Source: Metellina segmentata (lineage: Eukaryota > Arthropoda > Arachnida > Araneae > Tetragnathidae). Taken from it: a stretch of DNA of 64,000 nucleotides. A program made the translations under genes and the position numbers. The stretch spans positions 17,530,018 to 17,594,017 of the forward strand of contig OX375872.1 in the NCBI GenBank assembly GCA_947359465.1. Direction: 5' to 3'. Below are positions 11,855-23,200 of the stretch, in pieces; position 1 is the stretch's first letter; every line of letters begins with the position of its first letter. The notes below the pieces were generated by a model. That model was given only the letters and a program-made list of their open reading frames with translations. It did no database searches and was not told the DNA's origin.

Positions 11855-12140
11855 ATGACAAAGATCCAAAATGACGAAAGGTGACCCTAAGGTTACTACT
11901 ACAAAAGACGATTTTGAGGAAGATTTGGAATTCCCGTTCTTAAGTTCTTTTCATGTTCAACTCAATTAATGAAAATGACGATTTACGGCAAATTCTCTCG
12001 CACTCATAGTCAACAAAACAACATTTTTTTACTTGTGGCACTCTTGCAGCCGGTATGCAACATTGTGGAATTTCGCAATATTCTCCTGTCATTGTCACTT
12101 TTGTTCTTTGCTGGTGTGTTATCATTTCAGATATTATAGA
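11855..12140 (-). repeat. dispersed repeat D1, copy 2
   Basis: Inverted relative of 5096-5370. On the minus strand an open frame of 67 codons (12143-11940) includes 'MTGEYCEIPQCCIPAARV' and 'CFVDYECERICRK'. It is Cys-rich and finger-like in spacing, but I do not recognise it. Conservation of the matching sequence in two copies suggests a former coding part of a transposon. Confidence 0.55.
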
Positions 12141-12179
12141 CAATTATTCAGATATTATTAAATCAGTTTCGTGAAGAAT

Positions 12180-12475
12180 TACTCCATATCTCTCCTCGAT
12201 CATGACGCCACGCTAAGTTCCACGGTTGTCTGGGGGGTTGACACTATTTCTCAACTCCAAATGATCTTAACCTTCATAGTGGTTGTCTCGACGAGGTATT
12301 TTGTCATGAACAAAACTAACGAGATCAAAATAGCGAATTATCTCGTCACTTAAAGAAAACGGACGAGAGCATGATTTTGTTATCACATGATAATCGGTGA
12401 TGTGTTGATGACGAGAAATCTAGTCGCTAGCAAAACTGGCCGGATCTTCATGAACGTGATAACGTGTACATCGTT
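12180..12475. repeat. GACGAG-palindrome repeat, degenerate
   Basis: Contains 'ggttgtctcgacgaggtattttgtcatgaacaaaac', 'tatctcgtcac' and 'gacgagaaatctagtcgctagcaaaactgg'. These are degenerate monomers of the family best seen at 32.4-32.8 kb. Confidence 0.7.
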
Positions 12476-13130
12476 GTGTCCCATTAACACAGCACTTCGA
12501 TCAACCAAAATAACGACGCCCTCTTCCCCACGTTCAATTCGCCCTTTTCCTTTTTTTTAATGGCCGCCAAAAAGACCGACAGAATCTCTCTCACCTTCCT
12601 CTAGCCTCACCGCCGAATCTAAGCGTCACCGACGTGACCTATTCCAACGTAGTAGTAACAGCAAGATTTCGCCTTTTCCTTCTAGAACCTTGTAGACAAT
12701 TCTCGCGCCTAAAAGCCCTAGCGTCATCCTCGTGACCCAAACAGGCCAATTATCGTGTCCTATCTCCCCGGTCATGCGAGCATACAAAAACAACAACGTG
12801 GAAGCAGAGAATTCGGCCCTTCCCACTTTTCTTGCAGTGAACTAACCACGTCGTAAGGGTTTTTGACTCTTGGTCGAAGCGTTCCCGACTTCCCTCTCCG
12901 GAGGCCTTCTCAAAATGAAAAACTTCGAGAATTTTTTTATTTTTTATTCTTACGTCTCGAGACTGTGCAGTATCTCCTTTGACTATGTCCATACTGTGCA
13001 ACAATTTAATTTAATTAAAATCCTAATTCTTTTCCTTTGTCCCGCCATACAATTTCCGTCGCCGGCACGTTCATTACATTATGATTTGAGTTTTATCTTT
13101 TTATCAATTGCTAAAAATCTGTTCCAAAAC
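12476..13130. other. no recognisable feature
   Basis: Somewhat higher GC with CT-rich runs (12480-12900). Overlapping open frames on both strands show no recognisable domain. Confidence 0.35.
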
Positions 13131-13149
13131 AACGCGTTTAAGGTTTAAG

Positions 13150-13690
13150 TACAGTTATATCGACTGAAAGTTGGCTATAGGGAGAAGCTTCAAAAAGTGC
13201 GACTGACAAATCTACTAATAGTCACGGGATTGCTATGAAAACGTGATTTGGTTGGCCGAATTGGCATGTTATAAAATCATTGAGTGATATAACTTATTAC
13301 TGGGTGGATGTGCGAATGCACATTTCTTTAGAGGCGACAAAAATTGTGAAATCTTCAGTCTACCACTTTGTCGAGCGTACCAATCACATGATGAATCAAT
13401 GGTCGCCGTCTTTTCCTTCCTCTGAACGAATCAGAAGACGAATGTTCGATTCGGTAATATTTTTACGTGAAATATAAGGAGACTGATCATAGCTACAGAG
13501 AGAAATTTCAAAAACTGTGACCAGCATGTCGACTAGTCCTTGTCGATTTCTGATAGAACAGGCAAGTGACTGGCCTATGAAAAATTGTTGGCCAATTTGG
13601 CTTTTTATAGCCTCGATTGGCGATGTAACATCATATGATAGATTAGATGTCTGTCGAGTGGCTTCCTACAAAGGTAAAGCCTGCAACAGC
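13150..13690 (-). repeat. dispersed repeat R2 (CACGTGACTACTAG family), two diverged copies
   Basis: Read on the minus strand, 13390-13155 and 13690-13495 each resemble the R2 copies at 39.84-40.17 and 43.68-43.96 kb. Shared blocks are 'accaatcacatgatgaatcaatgg', a 'tataaaa..gatataac' segment, 'ggccgaattggca' and 'actagtcc'. No coding potential is supported. Confidence 0.6.
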
Positions 13691-13910
13691 GAACCAATCA
13701 GTTGATGAATCAATGTACGGACTTCTTCCTCTATTCCGTGGACCAATCAGATGATGAATCAATGTACGGACTTCATCATCTATCCCGTGGACCAATCAGA
13801 CGATGAATCAATGGACGGACTTCTTCCTCTATCCCGTGGACCAATCAGATGATGAATCAACGGACGGACTTCTTCCTCTATCCCGTGGACCAATCAGATG
13901 ATGAATGTTC
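13691..13910. repeat. 49-bp minisatellite, about 4.4 copies
   Basis: The word 'gatgaat' recurs at 13704, 13753, 13802, 13851 and 13900, exactly 49 bp apart. 'accaatcag' recurs with the same spacing. Monomers differ by only a few bases. The unit is the end of the adjacent R2 repeat that has multiplied. Confidence 0.95.
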
Positions 13911-14756
13911 GTTTCTACCCAGAGAACGAAATTTGTCTAAGGGTCACGTTACCACTAGTTTTAGTCATATGATCCTGGGCACGTAGAAATGATGCTGTTT
14001 CTTCCTCTACTTTTATATATTTCCTCTAACCCATACCATCGATTTAATTAAGAGTATCAAAATCAAAAGATCACTCGATAAAATGAATTAAAATTATCTT
14101 GTATCAACATACTGTTCCAAAATTGCTAACACGTAAGTAATCGATACAAGCAGAACTCGATACGAAACTATCTATTTCGTAAAAATTAGACTCGAATACT
14201 ATAATCAGAAATATACATATACAACTTATATAGTAGATCTAATTAAATTTTTCCTACAAAATTTAATTTCAAAGCAAATATTAATTTTAAAAAGTATATT
14301 AATTGCTTTCGTGTAAATTTCAAAATAGCGTGCAGACATGATTATGTATATCATAAATTGCAATATAATTGAAAAGATTTTCCTTTACTGGGGGAACAAA
14401 ACTCTTTTATAGTTGATTTCGTCACGAATCCACTGGATTTGTTCTGCTAAGAATTTAATATTCTCATGACGAGATGGTTTAATATATTTATGCGAAAGTA
14501 CTGAATCGATTTGTTCTAAATATTTTTGTGGAGTTTGGGAAGTGAAAATTCTATGAATTAGTTTTCGAGAGATGAACCAAAGATTTTTAAAACTATTGAT
14601 TATATTTTGAGATTTAGGTAGTTTGTTATATGCCCCTTTCAAATAAATGATACTTCATTTTTCACTTTATTGCTTATGAAAATATCAATATTACCCTCAA
14701 ATTTGAAACGTTAAACTGGATTTTCTAAACTGAACATATTTTGCAACTACTTCGGA
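13911..14756. other. end of R2-like sequence, then AT-rich DNA
   Basis: The first 80 bases ('taagggtcacgttaccactagttttagtcatatgat') match 59.93-59.97 kb. The rest is AT-rich. A minus-strand open frame at 14642-14385 (85 codons, no ATG) has no recognised domain. Confidence 0.4.
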
Positions 14757-15055
14757 ACGCGGTATCCCGGTTTTGAAGAGTAAAGGACCAGCAACCGGAG
14801 GGTTGCGAGTTCGATTCCAACCAAAGACCGTTGTACACAAATGGGTCAGGTGCATGCTAAATTTGTCGTGGCCTCAAATGTCCTCAAGTTGGCGTAGTGT
14901 GGGGTGGCAGCTCAGGTGTTTCCTCGTCATCTGACCGTGGTTCAAAATTACGTGATGTTGTCCTTGAATCTTTCTCTTCGAGTATGATCCTGGTGCGTAT
15001 CCAATAGCCCGTTGTGTTACTGCAATGCGACGCTAATTAAATGTCGTACCTTATC
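14757..15055 (+). mobile_element. tRNA-headed SINE family A, near full length
   Basis: Head: 'gcggtatcccggttttgaagag' (box A area) and 'gggttgcgagttcgattcc' (box B). Body: 'ggtgcatgctaaatttgtcgtggcc', 'ggtggcagctcaggtg' and 'tcatctgaccgtggttcaaaattacgt'. End: 'ccgttgtgttactgcaatgcgacg' then 'ttaatt'. It is the reference layout for family A here, transcribed left to right. Confidence 0.85.
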
Positions 15056-15236
15056 TTTTCTAAGAAACCAACCCTGATACTTAAAACTGTACAAGAATGT
15101 TCTGCAAGCATCTGTGGTCAAACTGAAGTGACAGTTTTGTTAAATGTAGAATAATTTATGCTTTACAAATCTTTAGGAGGATCTAAAACTTTAGAATTTT
15201 GAAGTTAAAAAAATATTTTTAATGTTGAACAGTATA

Positions 15237-16316
15237 CAGTCAGTACCGGCTATATGGTCACCCTCTTAAAAGGGTCATCCCGCTTATATGGTCAGTTTTA
15301 TAAAGTCCCGTCCAACTTAATAGGGAACATGTGTTAAAGTGCACCGCTTATATAATCATTTTATTTTCCTGGTTATCGGTTATGGTCGTTTTTAAAATCT
15401 TTTCGATGAGGTTATCATTTTTTTTAAATAGTAATTGTTGTAACATTTTTGAGGCGGGGAGCAACACAGGACCAGAAGAAAAAAAAGTCTGCGTCCCCGG
15501 AGGGGACCTGAATTTACGCCTTTACTTTCCTTGCCTTCCTCTATATCTCTTTTGCATTGAATAATCGTCGGCGTTACCCATCCCCCTCAATTCTCTTACT
15601 TCCCAAGCACAACAGGTGGATATCTGTCTGTTTATTGGATGAAGTTATCTCTCCCTGTTTGAGAAGTACGTTGAAATTGAGACGAAAAAATTAAAAGAAA
15701 ATTCCGTTTCATTTGGATCATACATGGCGTTCATTTATGTTCAAAATTTTTGTTTGTTTTTTTAGTCTGCTGACAAATTGTTCCTCTGCGCAAAATAAAA
15801 ACTGAAACGAAAAAAAAATTTAGAATCTGCGATCTTTTATGCTGTTGCTATTCCGAAGAAACAATAATAATTAAATGCATTTAAAAATGTTCTAGATTGA
15901 ATTTTAAAATTCACCGCGACCAAAAAATTGCAAAAAAAAATTATTTCGTTGTAAGTGCCGTAGATTCGTCAGGGCTGCGATAACGAAAAACAGAAAAACA
16001 AACACTTCCTTTTATAATAGTAGATTGCATTGAATATAGATGCACGTACTTTTGCGTAATGCACTTAGATTGGTAAGGTAAGCTAGTAGATTTCCCTAAA
16101 ATATTGCATATTTTTTACTGTAGTTCTTACTTCGTTAATTAATTTTTAAAATGTTCAAAAAAATTAATTATTTGTTTATAAGCACTATATTCTGATAGGT
16201 GTTTATAATCCTGCCATAATTATATAGTGTAGAACTGTTCCGCATATTTGGTCACCCCGCTTATATGGTCTGATTTTTCTGGACCGCTGAGCTGACCATA
16301 AAACGGATACTGACTG
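15237..16316. mobile_element. pogo/Tigger-like nonautonomous element
   Basis: The left end reads 'cagtcagtaccggctatatggtca' in two parts after a TA (15235-15236). The right end, reverse-complemented, reads 'cagtcagtatccgttttatggtca'. Both ends then carry 'cgcttatatggtc' again (15290 and 16257). TA-flanked CAGT-type ends are characteristic of pogo/Tigger elements. The right flank is AA rather than TA, so one mutation must be assumed. No transposase is recognisable. A minus-strand Helitron occupies much of the interior. Confidence 0.7.
15640..16024 (-). mobile_element. Helitron fragment, 5' end
   Basis: Minus strand begins at 16024 with 'tctactattataaaaggaag', then 'tgtttgtttttctg' and 'cctgacgaatctacggcact'. 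Interior blocks match the copies at 28.48, 49.29 and 57.0 kb ('cgaattttaaaattcaat', 'agaacattttaaa', 'ttttattttgcgcagagga'). The TC start and absence of inverted repeats fit Helitrons. The 3' terminus is not recognisable, so the left boundary is approximate. Confidence 0.75.
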
Positions 16317-16439
16317 AAGTACTAAATCCTCATTTCCGTAATAAGTGAATGTAATTTATGTTTTCGAAAATTGTAAACCAGTATCTTATTTACATATGCG
16401 AAAACATCGAGGATTTTGAAAATATCTAGCCAAATTATT

Positions 16440-16910
16440 AAGCTTGGTAGAGGGGCAGAAATTAAGCATTTTTGTCAAACAATGTGTGTCCGGAAATGCC
16501 GCGTTTAGGTGGTAAAAGGCACGGCACTATTTAGGTCAGTTGATAACATTGCTTCTGTGGCTTAAGACGTCATTCCACGCTCGGATTTTCAACTATAGGT
16601 ACTTAAATTAACGTCCCATTGGAGAAATACTGCGGATATAGACCGTCCATGATCAAACCCAAAGGGAAACATTCGAGGACAACATTTCGTAATTTTGAAG
16701 CAGAGTCAGATTATTCTTATTTTCAAAGGCACGGCATAGTTACACGAATTTGTATATTGCTGTTGAAAATCAAAGCGGGAAATGATGCCTTTCGCTACAG
16801 AAACGATGTTATCAACTGACCTAAGCAGCGCTCTCTACTACCTAAACGTGGCATTTCGAACACACATTCTTGACAAAAATGTTTACTTTGAGCCCCTCTT
16901 CCACTTGGGT
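16440..16910. mobile_element. foldback element with about 150-bp inverted arms
   Basis: The left arm is 16443-16592. The right arm is 16767-16905 in reverse complement. Shared blocks are 'agaggggc', 'catttttgtcaa', 'aatgtgtgt', 'cgtttaggt', 'taggtcagttgataaca' and 'gattttcaac'. The arms surround about 170 bp that contains a family A SINE fragment. No transposase is seen. Confidence 0.75.
16596..16712 (-). mobile_element. SINE family A, 3' fragment
   Basis: Antisense 3' part: 'ttaaattaacgtcccattggag', 'gatcaaacccaaagggaaa', 'gaggacaacatttcgtaattttga'. It sits between the arms of the foldback element. Confidence 0.75.
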
Positions 16911-17129
16911 TGCCAACTTTTTCTCAGACAATTCCGGGTCACATTGCACAAAAATGAAATATATATAGCGCAACTCAAAGTGAAAAAGGTCGTTTGTCTA
17001 AAAGCTGCATTTTTCAAGAGAGAGGGGGGGAAACGAATTTTTTCCTTATTTGAATCCATTATTATGTACTTTGGGTTTTGTTCTTAGTTTATTGGATCAG
17101 CAGGGGATTTTAGAGATTTTGCCACCAGG

Positions 17130-17400
17130 TGGAAATCACAAAATGCTTCATATAGCAATAATAAAAGAAAAAAAAATTGAATTTTTAACACACGATCTTT
17201 CGTACTTAGTGTGACGATATAGAGTATTGGCTTTAGATAATAGGGGAAAACGACGTTTGATGAACACGAAGTCATGTACAATAGAAATAATTACGTTGGA
17301 GTGCAGTTGATATATTGGTCGAAAGCTTTCTCTGACATTCCGGGACAGTTTAACATTCAACCAAGATTCTGGATAGCAACTTCAATTGCGGGATGGTTAG
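17130..17400 (-). repeat. dispersed repeat D2, copy 1
   Basis: On the minus strand 17375-17200 encodes 'MNVKLSRNVRESFRPIYQLH' and '..RFPLLSKANTLY'. The translated sequence aligns with 'LNVKFLRNIREIYRPQYHLH' and '..THTLLSKDNTIY' at 50.97-51.13 kb. The DNA also aligns ('ttgaatgt', 'ccggaat', 'actcca', 'atttctattg'). Unknown family. The shared open frames may be fortuitous. Confidence 0.55.
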
Positions 17401-17478
17401 CAACCCTACTTCCACCTTGAATAATGTGACCAGGTATTTCCCAAACACCCTACATATATAGTGACGAATAAAGTTGTT

Positions 17479-17735
17479 AGGTAGGTAGGTATTGAATTAA
17501 CGTCCCACGGGAGCAACACAAGCTATTGACGACTGTCCGGGATCACACTCAAAGACATGTGGACAACGCCTTCCAATTGTGAACCACGGTCCTATGGTCA
17601 TACCGGAGCTGAGATTTCACTCTCCAAAATTTCCACACCATGCCAACGTTAGGACATTTGAGACCACGACACATTTAATGTGCACCAGCCCCTTATATAG
17701 GACGGTCTTTGGTGGGATTCGAATGAGAAATAAGG
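17479..17735 (-). mobile_element. SINE family A, nearly full length
   Basis: Antisense copy: 'ggtaggtaggtattgaattaacgtccca', 'gtgaaccacggtc', 'ccacaccatgccaacgt', 'aatgtgcaccagcccc', ending at a degraded box B ('gggattcgaatga'). The tRNA-like head is partly missing. Confidence 0.8.
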
Positions 17736-19339
17736 TAAATGAACAGTGGGTATTGGATCTACCAAACCCTCTAGAAAGTAAATGAAATCACAAGTAGGTA
17801 AACATTAAAATAAGAAATTCTGGTAATTATTTTACGTTCCATTTAATCACGCGTAAGTTACTTTACACCAACTCAATCAATATCAAAATTTAACCGCAAA
17901 TTACTTTTTCCTTAATTGCTTAAGAGTTAAATTAAGTTTCAATCTACGCTTAACTGAGAGTTTTTTCTTAAAAGGAGAATTGACATAAAAAACATAAAAA
18001 TTACTGAATAAATAAATTCGGAAAAACAATAATATAAATTCTATAAAATAACACAATTCGTGAAACATCAAACATCCCATACAATAAAAAGAATAATGTT
18101 TCGATATTGATTCTACTCTTCGAAAAGACAAGTAGATACATTAATGTGATTCTAGAACCCAAATTACACACTTCGTACGCGAAAAGCAATTACACAGTCA
18201 AATAAAATAATCTGTGTTTAAGGAAATCCTTTATTCTTGTGCCTATCTAAATACTGTAAATGAATTCTTTGAAAAATGAAAAAGAAGTGACAGACATTAT
18301 AGTGACGGAGAAAAAATAGTTATCTTTTAACTCGAATAATTGTGCAGTCAGTTAAAAAAAATTGTTCATTTGAACGTAGGCAAATAATCTGTTTTAATAA
18401 ATATTTCTTTTTGGATGTACTATTAATGTAATAAAACCATCGGAAGTAACAAAGGATGTTATCTAACCATTTTAGTCTAATATTTATGAATAAAAATAAG
18501 TGTTATGAATGATTAGAAAAAAAAGAGTGTGAAATAAAATATGTACGTTTAATTAAAACTTGTTAGTGCAATTGGACTGCGTAGATAATTTTTGTCTTTA
18601 CTTTCATTTTAAACTACAGCAGTAACGAACTGTATTTCCAACTATTATAAGCTATTATAATCCACTGTGCGTAATAATTAACGGCATAATAATATTAGAT
18701 TAGATATAATATTTATTTTTTTCCACATTGATCAGATAGTTATATACAAAAAGGGTGGCAAATTTTTTTACGTACTAAATGCAATCTAATGAAAGCATAA
18801 ATGAACTGGAATTATTTTTAAGTCCGGATTTGGTAATTCTTTTTCAAGTATCATGAAAACAATGCAAACATAAGATAATCGCTTTTTGTGGATGTGACAT
18901 TTCTCTAATTGATGTTTATTTAATCAGGCCTCAAGGTAAAAATTTTTGTTCATATTGAATTTCTGACGACATTATGTCCCGTATTGACGGCTTTTACCAC
19001 TAGTCTTGAACAAAAAATTTTCTCCTAAAGAAAAAAAAACACTAAATTAATAAAATATTGTGATTAACCCTGTATAGGTTTTACACGCATATAAAAATCC
19101 GTTCTGTCATTTTCCCACTGCATGACTTTTAGACAGTTTGTATCAAGCAATAGTATTTTTTCTAGGATTCTTTCAACCAATATATGAGGTTATTTAGTGA
19201 TTATGTGTGATCTGGTGGTAAAAGCAATTCTACAATATTCGGGAATCTCGTGATACTCAGAATTAAGTACACCAATAATAATGTTTCGGTAATAGTAATT
19301 CTCACCTGTATCTTCAATCAACACCAATTTTTACCGCTG
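17736..19339. other. strongly AT-rich unannotated sequence
   Basis: Only chance open frames. At 19205-19265 a module M1 end ('ggtggtaaaagcaattctacaatattcggga') is recognisable. Confidence 0.45.
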
Positions 19340-20805
19340 TCTAACTATTGTTTTTTAAAACCTATTTTTTTTTTGTGTATTTGAAAGTAAAATAAGGTTT
19401 AGTTGCATTTGTTCACTAAAGATTTTAATGGATTATTACTTTCAAGACTCGGGTAAATAAATATTGCTCATTAGAAAAATTCTCAATAACATTTTACTGG
19501 TATTAGTTATTGGTTTTATAAATATTTTTGTCTACACACATAATTGAAATTTAAAAAAAGGCTTTAGTTGCTCTTTTTCTAACTTCCCTTTAAAGATTTT
19601 ATTGAATTACTCTCTTAACTTAGGGAAATACATATAGATAAACTTGTAAATAGCTGTTCCTAATTTTTACAGGTACTTAATTTTTCTGGTTTTAAAGCAA
19701 ACCTATCTTTCTGTATAAATTGAAACTAAAACTGTGTTCAGTTCAGCTTTCACTTTAAATATTTTATTGAATTACTTTCGAGACTCAGGGGAAAAATATG
19801 GTTTATTAGAAATTCTTATTAAATTTAATTCTTGGTTTTTAAAATTCATTTTGTCTATATATACATAATTGATATTAAAACAGGGTTTAATTGCACTTGT
19901 TCTAACAGATTTATTGAAGTACTTTCATGACTCAGGTAAATAAATATGGTTTACTAGGTAATTCCCAGTAATATTTTTCTGATTTTTACAGTTACTTAAT
20001 TCCTGGTATTTAAGAAGCCCTTCTATCTTTATAATTGAAACTAAAACAAGGCTCAGTATTGCATTTTTCACTTAAAATATCTAATTGAATTATATTTCAT
20101 GATTCAGGTGAATACATACTGTATAATATCTCAATATCTTTCTAACGATATTTAATCATTGTTGTTTTAAACCCTTCAACCTATATTTCTTCTAGCAGCA
20201 TTATTTTCTTTGAAAATGAAACAGGATTCAGTTGTATTTGTTCTGACTTCACTTTAAAGATTTTATCGAATTTTATTATGACATTTATTATGAAATTATT
20301 TCATGACTCAGGAAAATAAATATGGTTCTTTAGATGACTCCTCCATACCTTATTACCTTGTATTTAATTATTGGTTTTCAAACCCTTCCATCTACGTAAT
20401 TTGAAAGAGAAACAAGGTTCAGTTGCTCTTCTTTCTGAGTTCATTCTAAATATTTTATTGAATTACTTTCATGACTCAAGTAAACAAACATGGGTTAACA
20501 GATAACTTCTAAATACCTTCTCACTGGTATTTATTAGTTTTTAAACCTTTCTATCTACGTAACTGATAGAAAAACAAGGTTCAGTTGCACTTCTTCTTGA
20601 GTTCATTCTAAATATTTTATCGAACTTCTCAATACCTTTTACCAGTATTTAGTTGTTGTTTTTTTAAACCCTTCCAACTACGTAATTGAAAGAAAAAGAA
20701 GGTTCAATTGCACTTCCTACTGAGTTCACTTTAAATATTTTATCGAATTACTTTCATGACTCAGGTAAACAAATATAGCTTATTAGATAACTTCCCAATA
20801 ACGAC
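19340..20805. repeat. tandem array, about 165-bp monomer, 9 diverged copies
   Basis: The word 'ggttcagttgcac' and variants recurs at about 19397, 19560, 19735, 19884, 20049, 20224, 20416, 20577 and 20700. Each is followed by 'attttattgaattactttcatgactcagg', 'aaataaatatgg', 'ggtatttagttattgg' and 'cttctatct'. Spacing is mostly 155-190 bp, and the last unit is shortened. Monomers differ considerably, so the array is old. Confidence 0.85.
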
Positions 20806-21200
20806 AGTTAATTTTGATGCAAGCCCAAAAGAAGCTGTCTTTTCTTCTGCGGGGAGGAAATCAAAATCATTATAGAGAACTGCGTCGTTTCTCCTCGAGA
20901 TGTTTGCCAATATTATTTCGCTGAGGAGCGGAAGTCAATTTTCTTTCATAACTTGACTTCCTACGCCAGCTAGTAGCCTAGAAAAGAAACCGAGTTTCAT
21001 TACTTCTCCTCGGTAGGAATTCAATAAAAGGGAGCTCGTTCGATGGTTTTTCTATCTATCGCAAGAGCCTTCACCGCCCCGAATTATGCAAGATAACTGT
21101 TTGGAAATGGCGGTTAAACGTACTTTCCTCCACCCTCCGTTTGAAACGTTCTTTCGGTTCGAAAGACCCCGATATCGTAGTTCTGAGTCACCAAAGCGGA
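20806..21200. other. unique GC-richer island
   Basis: Immediately after the array, composition changes to a mixed, CpG-containing sequence. It has no internal repeat and no long open frame. It may be the unique flank of the array or a regulatory region. Nothing more can be said. Confidence 0.35.
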
Positions 21201-21399
21201 TTTCTATTCGTTAGATAAAAGCTTAACTATTACAGTATGCTAATATTAGAGTAGATCAGTAAAGTGTTATTATAACACGATATAAAATGAAAACGCGGTA
21301 TATTTCTGGACAAGAATCCCGACGAGATAATGAAAAGCTACCTTGGGATTCATAGATCAATATACGAAATGCCATTATTGTAAAAGCTTGACTATCATA

Positions 21400-21690
21400 T
21401 TTTCTTACTATTCTAAGGAAATAAATAATAGAATAATTCCAAGAATTCTTTTTTCAAAAAGAGCAATATAATTTTTTCAAAGGATAATATTCCAACGAAA
21501 TGAGCAGTAGAATAATTCCAAATGATTCCATAATAATTAATGATGAAATAAAATATTCCAAAAATATTTACTGTAAGGAAAATATGGATGGATTCGTTCG
21601 ACAATAGATACCGTCTCTTATTAAGTGTGTTCTGGAGTAAAAGCAACATTACACTACTCGGAAATCTTGTGACGTTCAGAGGGTTAAAAT
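21400..21690 (-). repeat. minisatellite module M1
   Basis: Antisense monomers ('gaataattccaa', 'aaggaaat', 'ttcgacaatag') are followed by 'ggagtaaaagcaacattacactactcggaaatcttgtgacgttcagagggttaaa'. The latter is the conserved end module of M1, seen again at 33.01 and 33.73 kb. Confidence 0.7.
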
Positions 21691-22639
21691 AAACAAAAAT
21701 TGGTGAGGGACTTCATTTTAAATTTCACGATTTAGAATGAAGTGAGTCATATTATTAGATTACCTTTGGATTGCAGATACTCGTGGTTCTATTACACTTT
21801 TATTGCGGTTCCAACACTACTTCGAAATCAGACCAGCTTTGGCATGATGTTAGTCTGTATCTTTGTTCCACAACAATTAAGATCTGAGCTGGAAATTGCC
21901 TGAACGGACTAAAAAAGGCAGGCACAAAAGCATTGTTAAGCGTAAAAATGAGCACAAAAATTTTTTGTTAATGTCTTTTTTGCCTGAAAGAATGCTAAGA
22001 GAAGGGATAGATTTTTCTGCCGCGTTTTTTTAAAAATTAGAATAGTAACTCCAACAGATAGGATGAAAAGATGAAATTGATTACATTTGACACGTGGGTG
22101 ATGTGTACATAACCTAAAAATACTCGCGTATTCGTAGCACTTAAAGTTAGCTTTAAATAGGTTATTATTACTTCATTCTGAAAGTAAATGCAATTGTGAG
22201 TTTGTAGATACCTTATGAAATTTATTATCCTACAAGCTTTATGATTATTTTCTTTAGAACCGTGAACAGTTGATGAAATATTAGAGATTCCCAGAGTTAA
22301 GTGTTAAAATTTCTCCTCGAATTATTATAGAAATTCATTTGGGATTTGGACATTATGTTAGGTAGGGTAGTTGAATTCAAATTGCGCTAGAGAAACTTTG
22401 GAAACGGTCAATCCCGGAGGGAAAGATGCGACAATAGAGGAAATATAAAAGAAGAGTGAGCAGTGGTAATTTTTTGTGCCCATGATCATGTAGCGAAAAT
22501 TATAAGTAAATTTAATTAGTACTGTCGAGTGGAAAAAAAGTTTCATCATCTGATTGATTGATGGGACAGGAGAGAACTTCTATCCATTAATTCATAGCCT
22601 GATCGGTCCGCTCGGCATAGAAGTAGACTTTGACTATTT
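21691..22639. other. no recognisable feature
   Basis: AT-rich DNA without a supported gene or repeat. Confidence 0.4.
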
Positions 22640-22795
22640 CACTACTCTAAAGAAATACGTATTCACACCTATCCTGTCGTCCTTGACAAATCGGTTAATC
22701 AAGTCAATTTTCGCATAGTAGTCACGTGACTACTAGTCGACATATTGATCATACCTTTTGAAGAGCCTCTCAATAGTAATGCTCAGTCTACTTAT
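22640..22795 (+). repeat. dispersed repeat R2
   Basis: Contains 'ttcactactctaaag', 'attcacac', 'gtcacgtgactactagtcgac' (in two parts), 'agcctctcaatagtaatgctcagtct'. It matches 40.0-40.16 and 43.77-43.95 kb. Confidence 0.7.
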
Positions 22796-22870
22796 ATTTC
22801 TCGTCTACGGATCCGAGGACAACACCCCGTAATTTGTAACCACGGTCAGATGACGTCAGACATTCCGTAT
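22796..22870 (-). mobile_element. SINE family A fragment
   Basis: A short antisense body piece: 'ggatccgaggacaacaccccgtaat' and 'accacggtcagatgacg'. Confidence 0.7.
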
Positions 22871-23200
22871 GGATAACAAACTCGCAATGACATTTCACAG
22901 TACGGCATCGACTAGTTGGCTTTTGAGTCACGTGATTTTGAACGAGTCTGTTGGTTAAATTAGGAGGAAGATTAAAAGTAAGCAATGCGTTCTGACAATT
23001 GGCGTCTTTAACGTGGTTTGTGACCATTTTGGTGACACAAAAGCCCACCTACGGCGATCACTATTTGCGATTGCGCAGAGGACAGGCCTTTCACCTAGCG
23101 AACTTAACCACCTTTATACAAATGGACATCCCCAAGGTCACCTGACTTCTTACTAGGTCTGTATTTAGTTAAATTAAGGAGCAGATGAAATATATATATA

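Noticed and set aside
14385..14642. 85-codon minus-strand open frame
   Set aside because: Reasonable amino-acid mix, but no ATG, no motif and no second copy in the window. Not enough to call a gene.
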